Below, piece by piece: positions 51,294 through 61,400 of a DNA stretch of 64,000 nt; the stretch's first letter is position 1; every line of letters starts with the position of its first letter. The stretch is from an uncultured Prevotellaceae bacterium (GTDB lineage Bacteria > Bacteroidota > Bacteroidia > Bacteroidales > Bacteroidaceae). The stretch spans positions 1 to 64,000 of the forward strand of contig CADAOD010000003.1 of NCBI GenBank assembly GCA_902789415.1. Reading direction: 5' to 3'. The notes below the pieces were generated by a model. The model did no database searches. It saw only the letters and a program-made list of their open reading frames with translations, and was not told the DNA's origin. Made by a program: the position numbers and the translations under genes.

Positions 51294-51301
51294 CAAAGAT
51301 A
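51294..51301 (-). promoter_or_regulatory. -7 box of btuD-cobD
   Basis: TATCTTTG on the minus strand, ending only about 10 bp before the ATG at 51283. No good -33 box is seen. There is no room for a riboswitch, so control by cobalamin must be different from that of btuB. Confidence 0.5.
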
Positions 51302-51361
51302 GTAAAAAGTTTGAAAACATGATAGAAATTAGCAAACTTTTTTAGGTTGGCGAGTTTTCTC

Positions 51362-51940
51362 TTATCCTAACAGGTGTGTAATCAGTATTTTTATACCAAT
51401 TACAATCAGAATGATGCCACCAAGCAATTCTGGCTTTAGCTTGCGGGCAATTGATTTGCCAAACCTAACACCCAAGCGATAGCCAATAAAACTGAACATA
51501 AACGATACCAAGCCGATAACCAATAGTGGATAGGCTATCTGGGTAAACAAACGGTAACCTGTGCAAGCAAACGATATGCCGATGGCCAACGCATCGATAC
51601 TGGTGGCAACTGCCAATACCAGTTGGGTGCGCAGGTTCTTGGGGTCAAACTGCTGCTCTTCTTCGTCCGATAACGATTCGCGAATCATTTTTCCACCTAA
51701 AAAGGCCAGCAAGCCAAAGGCTATCCAATGGTCGATAGCCTCAAGTTGCTCGCTAAAGTGGTTGGTAGTCAGCCAGCCTATCAGGGGCATCACGGCTTGG
51801 AACAGTCCGAACAGGAATGCCATACGCAGAATCATCGTCCACAACCAACGGCGAACGATAACTCCGCTCACGATTGAAACCGTGAAGCAATCCATAGCCA
51901 ATGCAACGGCCAACATCCATATATCCAGCGAGTTCATCAT
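51362..51940 (-). CDS. mntP: Manganese efflux pump MntP
   Basis: A 192-residue six-helix inner-membrane exporter of Mn(II). The two conserved Asp-containing helices are ALAMDCFTVSIVSG and VATSIDALAIGISFA. I start at 51940 (MMNSLDIW), not the in-frame ATG at 52027, because the promoter at 51975-52006 lies within the longer version. It is a single gene divergent from the GH36 gene. Confidence 0.92.
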   Translation of the reverse strand: MMNSLDIWMLAVALAMDCFTVSIVSGVIVRRWLWTMILRMAFLFGLFQAVMPLIGWLTTNHFSEQLEAIDHWIAFGLLAFLGGKMIRESLSDEEEQQFDPKNLRTQLVLAVATSIDALAIGISFACTGYRLFTQIAYPLLVIGLVSFMFSFIGYRLGVRFGKSIARKLKPELLGGIILIVIGIKILITHLLG

Positions 51941-51974
51941 GTACTTATTTAGCTCTTTCTTATACTTTAGCCTG

Positions 51975-52006
51975 CAAAATAACAACTTTTTTTTGAAAAA
52001 AACAAA
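51975..52006 (-). promoter_or_regulatory. Promoter of mntP
   Basis: On the minus strand TTTG (52006-52003), a 20-bp spacer and TTATTTTG (51982-51975), a near match at -7. It overlaps the rightward promoter at 51992-52022. Confidence 0.55.
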
Positions 52007-52022
52007 TTTTTCTCTATCTTTG
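51992..52022 (+). promoter_or_regulatory. Promoter of the GH36 gene
   Basis: TTTG at 51992-51995, a 19-bp spacer and TATCTTTG at 52015-52022. The leader to the ATG at 52061 is about 35 nt. Confidence 0.75.
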
Positions 52023-52060
52023 CGCACAGTTTATCAATAATAACTAAATCGAATTTTAAC

Positions 52061-54262
52061 ATGAAGAAGTTTCTTTTTCTGGCATTAGTCCTGATTTCTG
52101 CCTCGATGGTAAAGGCCGAGCAAGTGGTTCTGCAAACCAAGAATACCACGCTGGTACTTAACGTTGAGGGCAACAAACAGCCACAGTATGTGTATTATGG
52201 CACCAAACTTAGTGCGTTCGATCTGGCAAATCTGCAGTTGCCTCGCAATGGTCGTATGGATGCCTATCCTGCTTATGGTATGAACTGTCCGGCTGAGGCC
52301 GCTATCGCTATGACTCATGCTGATGGCAACATGTCGACAGAGCTTTATGCTGATTATGTTGACGAGGCTGAGGCTGACGACAAGGGGAATCGCGAGGTAC
52401 GTATCCGATTGGCCGACCCTGTTTATCCTGTTACTGTTGATCTTTGCTATAAGGCCTACTTTAATGAGGATATCATCGAGACCTGGACAGAGATTCAGAA
52501 CGGCGAGAAAAAGCCTGTTACACTCACTCAGTTTGCCTCTTGTTCTCTGCCCATCCGTCGTGGAAATGTGTGGCTTTCGCACTTTGGCGGTTCGTGGGGC
52601 AATGAGGCTCGATTGATTGAGGAACCTCTCCTGCTTGGACAGAAGGTAATTAAGAATAAGGATGGTGCGCGCAACTCGCATACCGACCATGCCGAGGTGA
52701 TGTTCTCGCTCGATGGTAAGGGCCAAGAGAATAACGGCGACGTAATTGGTGCCGCCCTTTGTTACTCAGGCAATTATCAGCTTAAGGTTGAGACTGATGA
52801 TACTGAGTACCACTACTTCTTTGCTGGCATCAATCCTGATAACTCAGCCTATCATCTTAAGAAAGGTGAGACGTTTACCACCCCAAAGGTAGCCTTCAGC
52901 TTCTCAAAGTGTGGTCTTTCGGGTGTATCGCGTAATTTCCACAAGTGGGGCCGCAAGTACATGCTGGCTCATGGCGACAAGGAGCGTAAGATACTGCTCA
53001 ACTCTTGGGAGGGTGTTTACTTTGATATCAATCAAAAGGGTATGGACCAGATGATGGGCGATATCGCCTCGATGGGTGGTGAACTCTTTGTGATGGATGA
53101 TGGTTGGTTTGGCGATAAGTATCCACGTAAGACGGATAATTCTTCGCTGGGCGACTGGGTGGTTGATAAAAATAAGCTGCCTGAGGGTATCGAGGGACTT
53201 TTGCGCGATGCTAAGAAACACGGTATTAAGTTCGGCATCTGGATTGAGCCCGAGATGACCAATTCTGTTTCTGAGCTTTATGAGGCTCACCCCGAGTGGA
53301 TTATCAAAGCCCCCAAGCGCGAAGCTGTGAAGGGTCGTGGCGGCACGCAGCTCATTCTGGATATGGCTAATCCTAAGGTGCAGGACTTTGTGTTCCAGAT
53401 TGTTGATAATCTGATGACCAAGTATCCTGAGATAGATTACATTAAGTGGGATGCTAATATGTCTATCTTGAATCATGGTTCGCAGTACCTGACGATGAAT
53501 AATCAGAGCCACCTTTATATTGAGTATCATCGTGGTTTGCAGAAAGCATGCGAGCGTATTCGTGCCAAGTATCCTGATTTAACCATCCAGGCTTGTGCCT
53601 CTGGTGGTGGACGTGCCAACTGGGGTGTGCTGCCTTACTTTGATGAGTTCTGGGTAAGCGATAATACCGATGCCCTGCAGCGCATCTATATGCAGTGGGG
53701 TACCAGCTATTTCTTCCCCGCCATCGCTATGGCATCGCACATCTCGGCTACACCTAACCACACCGTTTTCCGCACCACAGCCATGAAGTATCGTATCGAT
53801 GTAGCTATGAGTGGACGCTTAGGTATGGAGATTCAGCCTAAGAATATGACTGATGATGAGAAGGAACTCTGCCGCAAGGCCATTGCCGAGTACAAACAGA
53901 TTCGTCCTATCGTGCAGTTTGGCGATATCTATCGTTTGGTTTCGCCTTACGATAAGCAGGGCTTGGCATCGCTCATGTATGTAGATGAGGCAAAGTCGAA
54001 GAGCGTGTTCTTCTGGTGGAAAACCGAATCGTTCCAGAACGAGCATCTGCCTCGTGTGAAAATGGCAGGACTTGATGCCAATAAGACCTATAAGGTACAC
54101 GAGTTGAACCGTATCGACTTGAAGCCGATGGATGTTGAGGGCAAGGTGTTCAGCGGTGCTTATCTGATGAATCACGGACTGGAAATGCCTTACCGCAACG
54201 AGCCCGAGTGGAGCAAGAAGAACGATTGGAGTAGTCGTGTGTTACTGCTCGAAGCCCAGTAA
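52061..54262 (+). CDS. Alpha-galactosidase, GH36
   Basis: A 733-residue exported hydrolase with a signal peptide (FLFLALVLISASMVKAEQ). The GH36 core has LLNSWEGVYFD, LFVMDDGWFGDKYPRKTD, the nucleophile Asp in DYIKWDANMS, and the acid/base Asp in VSDNTDA. It would cut terminal alpha-galactose from oligosaccharides or side chains, in the periplasm. Its own promoter lies upstream and a strong terminator follows, so it is a single-gene unit at the left edge of the polysaccharide locus. Confidence 0.95.
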   Translation: MKKFLFLALVLISASMVKAEQVVLQTKNTTLVLNVEGNKQPQYVYYGTKLSAFDLANLQLPRNGRMDAYPAYGMNCPAEAAIAMTHADGNMSTELYADYVDEAEADDKGNREVRIRLADPVYPVTVDLCYKAYFNEDIIETWTEIQNGEKKPVTLTQFASCSLPIRRGNVWLSHFGGSWGNEARLIEEPLLLGQKVIKNKDGARNSHTDHAEVMFSLDGKGQENNGDVIGAALCYSGNYQLKVETDDTEYHYFFAGINPDNSAYHLKKGETFTTPKVAFSFSKCGLSGVSRNFHKWGRKYMLAHGDKERKILLNSWEGVYFDINQKGMDQMMGDIASMGGELFVMDDGWFGDKYPRKTDNSSLGDWVVDKNKLPEGIEGLLRDAKKHGIKFGIWIEPEMTNSVSELYEAHPEWIIKAPKREAVKGRGGTQLILDMANPKVQDFVFQIVDNLMTKYPEIDYIKWDANMSILNHGSQYLTMNNQSHLYIEYHRGLQKACERIRAKYPDLTIQACASGGGRANWGVLPYFDEFWVSDNTDALQRIYMQWGTSYFFPAIAMASHISATPNHTVFRTTAMKYRIDVAMSGRLGMEIQPKNMTDDEKELCRKAIAEYKQIRPIVQFGDIYRLVSPYDKQGLASLMYVDEAKSKSVFFWWKTESFQNEHLPRVKMAGLDANKTYKVHELNRIDLKPMDVEGKVFSGAYLMNHGLEMPYRNEPEWSKKNDWSSRVLLLEAQ

Positions 54263-54272
54263 ATAAGCTAAA

Positions 54273-54330
54273 AAAAAAGCGCAATACGCATTCTTTTCTT
54301 TGAAAAAAGTAATGTTTATTGCGCTTTTTT
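54273..54330 (+). terminator. Terminator of the GH36 gene
   Basis: AAAAAAGCGCAATA (54273-54286) pairs perfectly with TATTGCGCTTTTTT (54317-54330). The 30-nt loop has a weaker inner stem. The T-run of the right arm abuts the next promoter's -7 box at 54333. Confidence 0.85.
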
Positions 54331-54332
54331 CG

Positions 54333-54340
54333 TATATTTG
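54333..54340 (+). promoter_or_regulatory. -7 box of the AraC-type membrane regulator
   Basis: TATATTTG fits TAnnTTTG. The ATG at 54348 is 8 bp further on, so the mRNA is likely leaderless or nearly so. The -33 region falls in the terminator's right arm. Confidence 0.6.
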
Positions 54341-54347
54341 CAGCCAA

Positions 54348-57125
54348 ATGGAGCTACAACAAAGATTTGAACACTGGCTGCTTGTGCTATGCGTGCTTTT
54401 TGTCACGCAACTACATGCCTTGGATGTGAAGCATTTTACCTATTCACATCTGGGTATAGCCGAAGGTGTGGATAATCAGCGCATTTTCTCTGTTTGCCAG
54501 ACCTCATCTGGTGCCATTTGGTGGTCGTCGATGAAAGGTGTGGGCCGTTATAATGGCTCGAAGGTTAGGATATACCGACTCGACGATGGTACGCCTTTTG
54601 CCCATCTTGGCGGTCGCGTAATCAAGATTGCTGCCGATGATAAAGCCATTTATGCTTTCGACAATCGCGGTTCTATCTATCTTTTCCAATCTATTCTTGA
54701 TGGTTTTAAGCCTATTGCCAGCATCTCCAAGAAGTTGGGCCATGAGGTAGCGTTAAACGATATCTATGTAAAGGATGGTAAGCTGTTCTTAGCCTTGCAC
54801 GATGGTGTTTATCTGCTTAACGATACCACACTCACGCAGGTAATGAAGGCTGCCTATGTAAACCAGATTGTGCCTATGATGGGCCACCTGCTGTTCTGTG
54901 CCCGCGATGGTGTGTACAACGAAAAAGGCAAACGTTTGCTATCCTATAATACCGAGTATGGCTACTACGACGAAATGTCGGGGCGCTTGTGGGTAGGAGG
55001 CTACGAGAATGGTCTGCACGTGGTATCGCTCAGTCAGAATGGTAAGATAACTGCCGATGAATTCGTGCGTATATCCGATAAGAATCTGTATCAGAACCCT
55101 ATCCGTAGCATTTGTCCTTACGACGATGATACCATGCTGATAGGTATTGATGGTTTGGGAGTTTATCAGATGAGTCGCGATGGTCGTGGCGGATGTGCTT
55201 TGCTGTTCGATGCCAACGAGTCGGAACATAGTGTGCTGCATGGCAACGGTGTTTATACCATGTTGGTAGATAGTTGGAAGAACATCGTGATAGGTACCTA
55301 TTCTGGAGGTATCGACATTGCCCGTCCCATCAGTACTACCACAGCTATCTATCAGCATCTGGCAAACAATAGGCAGAGCTTGTTAAACGATAATGTAAAC
55401 ATGGTGATGCCACTTTCTACGGATGTGTTGCTGATGGGTACCGATAATGGCATTAGCATTAAGAACCTTACTACCGGGCAATGGCAGCATTGTTGCGAGG
55501 GTACCGTGGTGCTTAATGCTTGCAAGAAGGCCGATGGTAGCGTATTGGTTTCAACCTATGGTAAGGGCGTTATCGAGATTGACAGTCGTGCCAATGTACA
55601 TCAGGTTTATACCAAGGAAAATAGCTTTTTGACCGACGATCACGTTTATGCCACCTTATATGATAAGGATGGTGGTCTATGGGTGGGCTCTTTGAATGGC
55701 GATCTGGTATATAGTCCTATATCGCAGATAGGTCCCAAGCAGGCCGATTGCCGATACTATCCTGTACACGATGTACAAGCCATCACGCAGTTAGCCTCTG
55801 GTCAGATTGCTGTTGGTACAGCCTTTGGACTTAAGCTTATAACACCAGGTAGCACCAAGGTCGAGGAGCTGAACTATACACCTTCAGGGGTTACCGATGT
55901 AAATCCCTTTGTTACGCATCTGTTAGCTTCGGGCATGGAGTTGTGGATAGCTACCGATGGTGGTGGCGTATATGTTTACCATCTTACTAAACACCAAAGT
56001 CGACAGATAACAACGGCCAACGGTCTGCCTTCGAACTATGTACGTAGTTTGGTAAAAAGCCGCGATGGTCGCATATGGATAGCTACCGACGAGGGGCTGG
56101 CTTTTGTAAAGTCGGGCGATGCCTCGAAGGTTGTTAATGCCAATTACTGCTATGGTTTAAACCGCGAGTATTCGCGTGGTGCAGCACAGCTGTTGCCCGA
56201 TGGCGATATCATTTTTGGCAGTACTACAGGTGCCATCATCATTCATCCTGAGAATGTGCAGCCTCTTAATTATACAGTCAATATAGCTTTCCTTGGTGTT
56301 AATTGCGATGTTGATTCGGATAAACTGCAGAATAGAAAGGTGTATCAGTTGCTCAACCAAGGTAGGTTAAGCCTTTCTTACAGTCAGCGCACGTTCGACC
56401 TGCTTTTCGAGAGTGTCAACATGCGAAACCATTTCGATATTGTATATAGATATAAGATAGGTAAAGGCGAGTGGAGTACGCCTACCGATCAGCAGCATAT
56501 CCGTTTTGTGAATCTTGAGCCAGGCAAGCATCAGCTAACGCTGCAATGCCTCAGTCGTACCACAGGTTCCGTTCTCGACTCGAAGACGCTGGTCATCTCG
56601 ATTGCTCAGCCTTGGTGGAGCTCGTGGTGGATGTGGTGCATTTATATCGCGCTTGTACTGTTGGCGTTCTATGGCTCATGGAAGGTTTACAAATTGCACG
56701 AGAAGTATATGCGCCTTACCATCGCTCACATGAAGTCGGATGATACTGTTAGTCCATCGCCCGTACCCGTTATCGATGAGCACGATGAGGCCCAGACTTC
56801 GGATGCCGACGAGATGGAATCTGATTTTGTAGATGAGGCCACGCAACTGATATTGGAACATCTGAGCGACTCCGATTATTCTATCGACAGTCTTTGTCGC
56901 GAGATGGCCATGAGTCGTACGCTGTTCTATGTCAAGCTCAAGTCGTTTACAGGTAAGTCGCCTCAGGACTTTATCCGTATCATTCGCCTTGAGCGCGCTG
57001 CCCAGATGTTACGAAACGGACGTAGCGTATCCGATGCGGCAGCACTTACAGGTTTCGAAAATCCCAAGTATTTCAGCACCGTATTTAAGAAGTATTTTGG
57101 TGTATCGCCATCAAAATACCAGTAA
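54348..57125 (+). CDS. Membrane-bound sensor-regulator: propeller, Y_Y_Y, TM, AraC output
   Basis: A 925-residue regulator of the hybrid two-component (HTCS) layout without kinase or receiver. A signal/anchor precedes two Reg_prop beta-propellers (repeats such as GGLWVGSLNGDL, DGRIWIATDEGLAF), a Y_Y_Y domain (~660-750), a membrane helix at ~760-780, a short acidic linker, and an AraC HTH at ~830-925 (SIDSLCREMAMSRTLFYVKL, GFENPKYFSTVFKKYFGVSPSKY). It should sense a glycan fragment in the periplasm and activate the following genes directly. I chose 54348 over 54300, which lies inside the terminator. Confidence 0.88.
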   Translation: MELQQRFEHWLLVLCVLFVTQLHALDVKHFTYSHLGIAEGVDNQRIFSVCQTSSGAIWWSSMKGVGRYNGSKVRIYRLDDGTPFAHLGGRVIKIAADDKAIYAFDNRGSIYLFQSILDGFKPIASISKKLGHEVALNDIYVKDGKLFLALHDGVYLLNDTTLTQVMKAAYVNQIVPMMGHLLFCARDGVYNEKGKRLLSYNTEYGYYDEMSGRLWVGGYENGLHVVSLSQNGKITADEFVRISDKNLYQNPIRSICPYDDDTMLIGIDGLGVYQMSRDGRGGCALLFDANESEHSVLHGNGVYTMLVDSWKNIVIGTYSGGIDIARPISTTTAIYQHLANNRQSLLNDNVNMVMPLSTDVLLMGTDNGISIKNLTTGQWQHCCEGTVVLNACKKADGSVLVSTYGKGVIEIDSRANVHQVYTKENSFLTDDHVYATLYDKDGGLWVGSLNGDLVYSPISQIGPKQADCRYYPVHDVQAITQLASGQIAVGTAFGLKLITPGSTKVEELNYTPSGVTDVNPFVTHLLASGMELWIATDGGGVYVYHLTKHQSRQITTANGLPSNYVRSLVKSRDGRIWIATDEGLAFVKSGDASKVVNANYCYGLNREYSRGAAQLLPDGDIIFGSTTGAIIIHPENVQPLNYTVNIAFLGVNCDVDSDKLQNRKVYQLLNQGRLSLSYSQRTFDLLFESVNMRNHFDIVYRYKIGKGEWSTPTDQQHIRFVNLEPGKHQLTLQCLSRTTGSVLDSKTLVISIAQPWWSSWWMWCIYIALVLLAFYGSWKVYKLHEKYMRLTIAHMKSDDTVSPSPVPVIDEHDEAQTSDADEMESDFVDEATQLILEHLSDSDYSIDSLCREMAMSRTLFYVKLKSFTGKSPQDFIRIIRLERAAQMLRNGRSVSDAAALTGFENPKYFSTVFKKYFGVSPSKYQ

Positions 57126-57146
57126 AATAGGTTTGAATTCTGTTAT

Positions 57147-57190
57147 AAAAGGTTTCATAGCTATCAAAAAATAGCATTGAAACCTTTTTT
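57147..57190 (+). terminator. Terminator after the membrane regulator
   Basis: AAAAGGTTTCA at 57147-57157 pairs with TGAAACCTTTT at 57178-57188, with an inner TAGCTA/TAGCA-type part and a T-run at the end. It separates the regulator from the GH5-SusCD operon. Confidence 0.8.
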
Positions 57191-57200
57191 GTGTAGCATC

Positions 57201-57233
57201 AAACCTTTCTTATAATAGGTTTATATACTTTTG
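57201..57233 (+). promoter_or_regulatory. Promoter and likely operator of the GH5-SusCD operon
   Basis: TACTTTTG at 57226-57233 is a TAnnTTTG -7 box. The -33 position lacks TTTG, as expected for an activated promoter. An inverted repeat AAACCT (57201-57206) and AGGTTT (57217-57222), 10 bp apart, sits right there. Further AGGTTT/AAACCT copies lie upstream (57128, 57150, 57180). This is a candidate binding site for the AraC-type regulator encoded just before. Confidence 0.55.
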
Positions 57234-57262
57234 CGAACCAAATAACAATCCGGTAATTAAAA

Positions 57263-58438
57263 ATGATTTTTGAGTTAGTAGTTAGTAGTATTCTTTGCTG
57301 TATGTTGGCTGTGCCTGCAAAGGCTCAGCCAACGGCAAAGGAGTGGAACAAAGATGTAGTAGGTTGGAACTTGGGAAACCAGTTCGAGTGTTCAGCTCCA
57401 GGACAGGATGGCGAGTCGATGGCTATCGGTATGGCCGATAACAGCATCAAAGCCGAAACCGCTTGGGGTAACCCTGTAGTAACCAAGAAAACCATCAAGG
57501 CTGTAAAGGAGGCTGGCTTTAATGCCGTTCGTATTCCTATCCGTTGGCAGTGTCATATCACCAACCCCACAGCCATGAGTATCGATAAAGCCTGGCTTGC
57601 ACGTATCAAAGAAGTGGTAAACTGGTGTTTGAGCAACGATCTGAAAGTGATTATCAATACACACCACGATAAGTGGCTTGAGGGTCGACCCACTAACCAG
57701 TACAAGGACGAGAACAACCAGAAGTTAGCTTTGCTCTGGCTGAATATTGCCAGCGAGTTTGCTAATTACGACTACCGTGTGGCCTTTGCTGGAACCAACG
57801 AGGTACATATTAAGGACAACTGGGGTAAGCCCGAAGCCGAGAATCTGGCTGTGCAGAACACCTATAATCAGACTTTTATTGACGTGGTACGTGCCACAGG
57901 TGGCAATAATGCCAAGCGCCATCTGATTGTGCAGACGTATGTGTGCAACCCCGACTTCGGACTTTATAACAACGATTTCATTGTGCCTACTGATATCGAG
58001 GGTAATGGCAACGATTATATGAGTGTAGAGTTCCATTACTATACACCCTGGGATTATGCAGGCGAGTGCAAGTTTAATTATTGGGGCGAGCCTTATAAGA
58101 CTAAAGGCGAGGCATCGCCTAACGACGAGAAAACCATGAGCGAGTTCTTCGATAAGGTGGTAAATACCTGGAGTAATCAATGCTTAGGTGTGGTAATAGG
58201 CGAGTGGGGTGTTACCGATCGCCAGAAGAGTGGTCAGACCGACTTGATTCATGAGAATATGACCTATTATTGCCAGTTCCTGGTTAGTCAGGCCAAGCAG
58301 CGCGGCTTCTCAACCTTTATCTGGGACAACAATAGTTTTGGTAGCGGCTCGGAGCATTTTGGCATCTTCGATCGCAATGCCGGCATGAAGGTTAAGGCAC
58401 CTTGGGTGCTTCAAGGTATCTTGGAGGGTAAGAAATAA
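57263..58438 (+). CDS. Glycoside hydrolase family 5 endo-glycanase
   Basis: A 391-residue exported enzyme with signal peptide (SSILCCMLAVPAKAQ). The GH5 barrel shows VGWNLGNQFECS, AVRIPIRWQCH, INTHHDKW, the acid/base Glu in VAFAGTNEVH, FHYYTPWDYAG, and the nucleophile Glu in VVIGEWGVTD. It should cut internal beta-1,4 links in a glucan, mannan or mixed glycan; the subfamily is uncertain, with GH5_4 a fair guess. It is the first gene of the SusCD operon. Confidence 0.9.
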   Translation: MIFELVVSSILCCMLAVPAKAQPTAKEWNKDVVGWNLGNQFECSAPGQDGESMAIGMADNSIKAETAWGNPVVTKKTIKAVKEAGFNAVRIPIRWQCHITNPTAMSIDKAWLARIKEVVNWCLSNDLKVIINTHHDKWLEGRPTNQYKDENNQKLALLWLNIASEFANYDYRVAFAGTNEVHIKDNWGKPEAENLAVQNTYNQTFIDVVRATGGNNAKRHLIVQTYVCNPDFGLYNNDFIVPTDIEGNGNDYMSVEFHYYTPWDYAGECKFNYWGEPYKTKGEASPNDEKTMSEFFDKVVNTWSNQCLGVVIGEWGVTDRQKSGQTDLIHENMTYYCQFLVSQAKQRGFSTFIWDNNSFGSGSEHFGIFDRNAGMKVKAPWVLQGILEGKK

Positions 58439-58474
58439 CAATTAAATTCCAATTATAATTTAACTAATTAAACA

Positions 58475-61400
58475 ATGTACATAAAGAAATCAAAAACGCT
58501 TCTCAGTCTGCTTTTGGCAGGCATGATGTGGATGCCGTTGACAGCAGGTGCCGTTACCACTAACGGTCATGCTACTTCAGTAGCCCCCGACGACCAGACC
58601 ATTTCTGGTACCGTTGAGGATGCCAATGGCCCAATGATTGGAGCCACTGTTAAGGTGGTTGGTAGTGCTTCAGGCACAGTTACCGATATCGACGGTAACT
58701 TTAAAATCAAGTGTAAGCCTGGCGATATGCTCGAGATTAGCTATATCGGCTTTGCTACCAAGCAGGTAAAGGCCAAGCAGGGCATGAAAATCCTGATGGA
58801 GGAAGACAAGACCTTGCTCGACGAGGTTGTTGTTACCGCCCTGGGTATCAAGCGCGATCGTAAGGCTCTGGGTTACGCCCTCTCTGAAGTAAAGGGCGAG
58901 GAGCTTACCAAGGCTAAGGAAACCAATGTTATCAACTCGCTTTCGGGTAAGGTAGCAGGTCTGGTTGTACAGAATACCGCAGGTGGTGCCTCTGGTTCAA
59001 CCCGTGTACTGCTGCGTGGTAACACCGAAATCAGTGGTAACAACCAGCCTCTATACGTGATTGATGGTGTGCCCCTTGACAATACCAACTTTGGTAGCGT
59101 AGGTACTGAGGGCGGATTCGACCTGGGTGATGGTATCTCGGCTATCAACCCCGATGATATCGAGAATATGACCGTACTGAAAGGTCCTGCCGCTTCGGCC
59201 CTTTATGGTAGCCGTGCATCGCATGGTGTTATCTTGATTACCACCAAGAAGGCCGATAAGGATAAGGTAAGCGTTGAGTATAACGGTTCGCTCACTTTCG
59301 ACCAGCAGCTGGCTAAGTGGGACGATATCCAGCAGGTTTACGGTATGGGTTACAGCGGTGCTTACAGCCCCACAGCCACATCGGGTACCAACTCAAGCTG
59401 GGGTGCTAAGGCCGACGACCTGCTGATTGAGTACTTCGATCACGAAAAGCGCCCATTCCTCATGTATCCTAACAATACCAGCGAGTTCTTCCGTACTGGT
59501 ATGACTACTCAGAACACAGCTATCCTGTCAGTTAACTCAGGTAAGACGGGTGTTCGTTTCAGCGTTACCGATATGCGTAACAAGGATATTCTGCCTAATA
59601 CACACATGAGTCGTGATAACTTCAACCTGCGTGTAAACACATCGGCTGGTCCTGTTGATTTCGATTTCACAGCCAACTATACCCGTGAGGATGTTAAGAA
59701 CCGTCCTGCCTTGGGCGACTCGCAGAGCAACATCGGTAAGAACCTCATGACACTGGCTGGTACTTACAACCAGGCTTGGTTGCAGCACTACCAGACCGAG
59801 GATGGCGACTATGCCAACTGGAATGGTAACGACCAGTATAACAAGAACCCCTATTGGGATTTGTATAAGAACGAGAACACCACTGGTAAGGATGTGTTCC
59901 GTCTTACTGGTAAGGCCATCTGGAATATTACTGAGCATTTGAAGTTGCAGGGTACTATCGGTACTGATATGAACTTCATGTCGTTCCAGGATTTCATCTG
60001 CCGCACCACACCTGGTAAGCAGGCCGGACAGCTGCAGAATATGAAATTTAATAACCGCACACTGAATGCCGAACTGTTGGCACTCTATAACAATCAGTTT
60101 GGAGATTTTGATGTAAACGCTACCCTGGGTGGTAACATCTTTAAGGTAAACAATAAGACCGATATCTTTACTGGTACCGACCAGCAGATGAAGGATATCG
60201 TAGCTATCATGAACTATGCCGAGCAGAGCGTTGAGCAGAATACTTACAAGAAGCAGATTAACTCTCTCTTCGGTTCGGCCAGCGTAGGTTATCATCACAC
60301 CTATTATCTCGAGGCTACAGTACGTGGCGATAAGTCATCTACACTGCCTACAAATAATAATGTGTATATCTACCCATCGTTCTCGGGTAGCGTAGTATTC
60401 TCAGAGTTCATTAAGAACAAGAACCTGATTAACTATGGTAAGATTCGTGCTTCGTGGGCACAGGTAGGTAGCGATACCGATCCTTACCAGCTGGCACTTA
60501 ACTATACCACAGGTAAATACTCTTACGGTGGCTACGTAATTGGTATGATTAACAATAGCACCCAGCCTAACAAGGACCTGAAGCCAACCCGCACCAACAG
60601 CTTTGAGCTGGGATTGGAGATGAAGTTCTTCAAGGGCCGTCTGGGTCTGGATGTAACTTACTATAACCAGTTGTCAAAGGATCAGATTATCGGTCTGGCC
60701 TCTTCGTCAACTTCAGGTTATAACTATCGCCTCATCAACGCTGGTGAGATTCAGAACAAGGGTATTGAGATTGCACTCAACGGTCGTGTGCTGCAGATTA
60801 AGGATTTCGCATGGGATGCTGGTGCAAACTTCTCAAAGAACACCAACAAGGTTAAGTCGCTCATCGATGGTATGGACTACTTCGAGCTCGAGAAGGCTAC
60901 CTGGTGTGGTGTTAGCGTAGGTGCCGAGGTTGGTAAGAACTACGGTTCGATTATTGGTAAGGACTTTAAGCGTACTGCCGACGGACAGGTAATTATTAAT
61001 GCCGAGAGCGGTCTGCCCGAGGTTGATGATCAGACTCACACCCTGGGTAATGCCTCTTGGGATTGGACAGGTGGTTTCTATTCTACCTTTACTTATAAGA
61101 ACTTCCGACTCTCAGCAGGTTTCGACGTTAAGGTTGGTGCCGACCTCTTCTCGATGTCAATGCGTTCGGCCTATGCTACAGGTAAAGCCAGTGGCACACT
61201 CGAGGGTCGCGAGGAGTGGTACCGCTCTGAGGAGCTACGTAAGCAGGCTAACATGACACTGAACGAGTGGCGCGAAGCTGGCAAGTGCCAGGGTCTGATT
61301 GTTCCTGGTGTTATCGACAATGGCGATGGTACCTACCGTCAGAACGATATCCCCGTTAACCCCGAGTCGTACTGGAAGACTGCTACCGAGAATGCACCTT

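Noticed and set aside
51294..51361. Riboswitch before btuD or mntP
   Set aside because: The btuD leader is a few bases and the mntP leader about 30 nt, both too short for a cobalamin or manganese aptamer.
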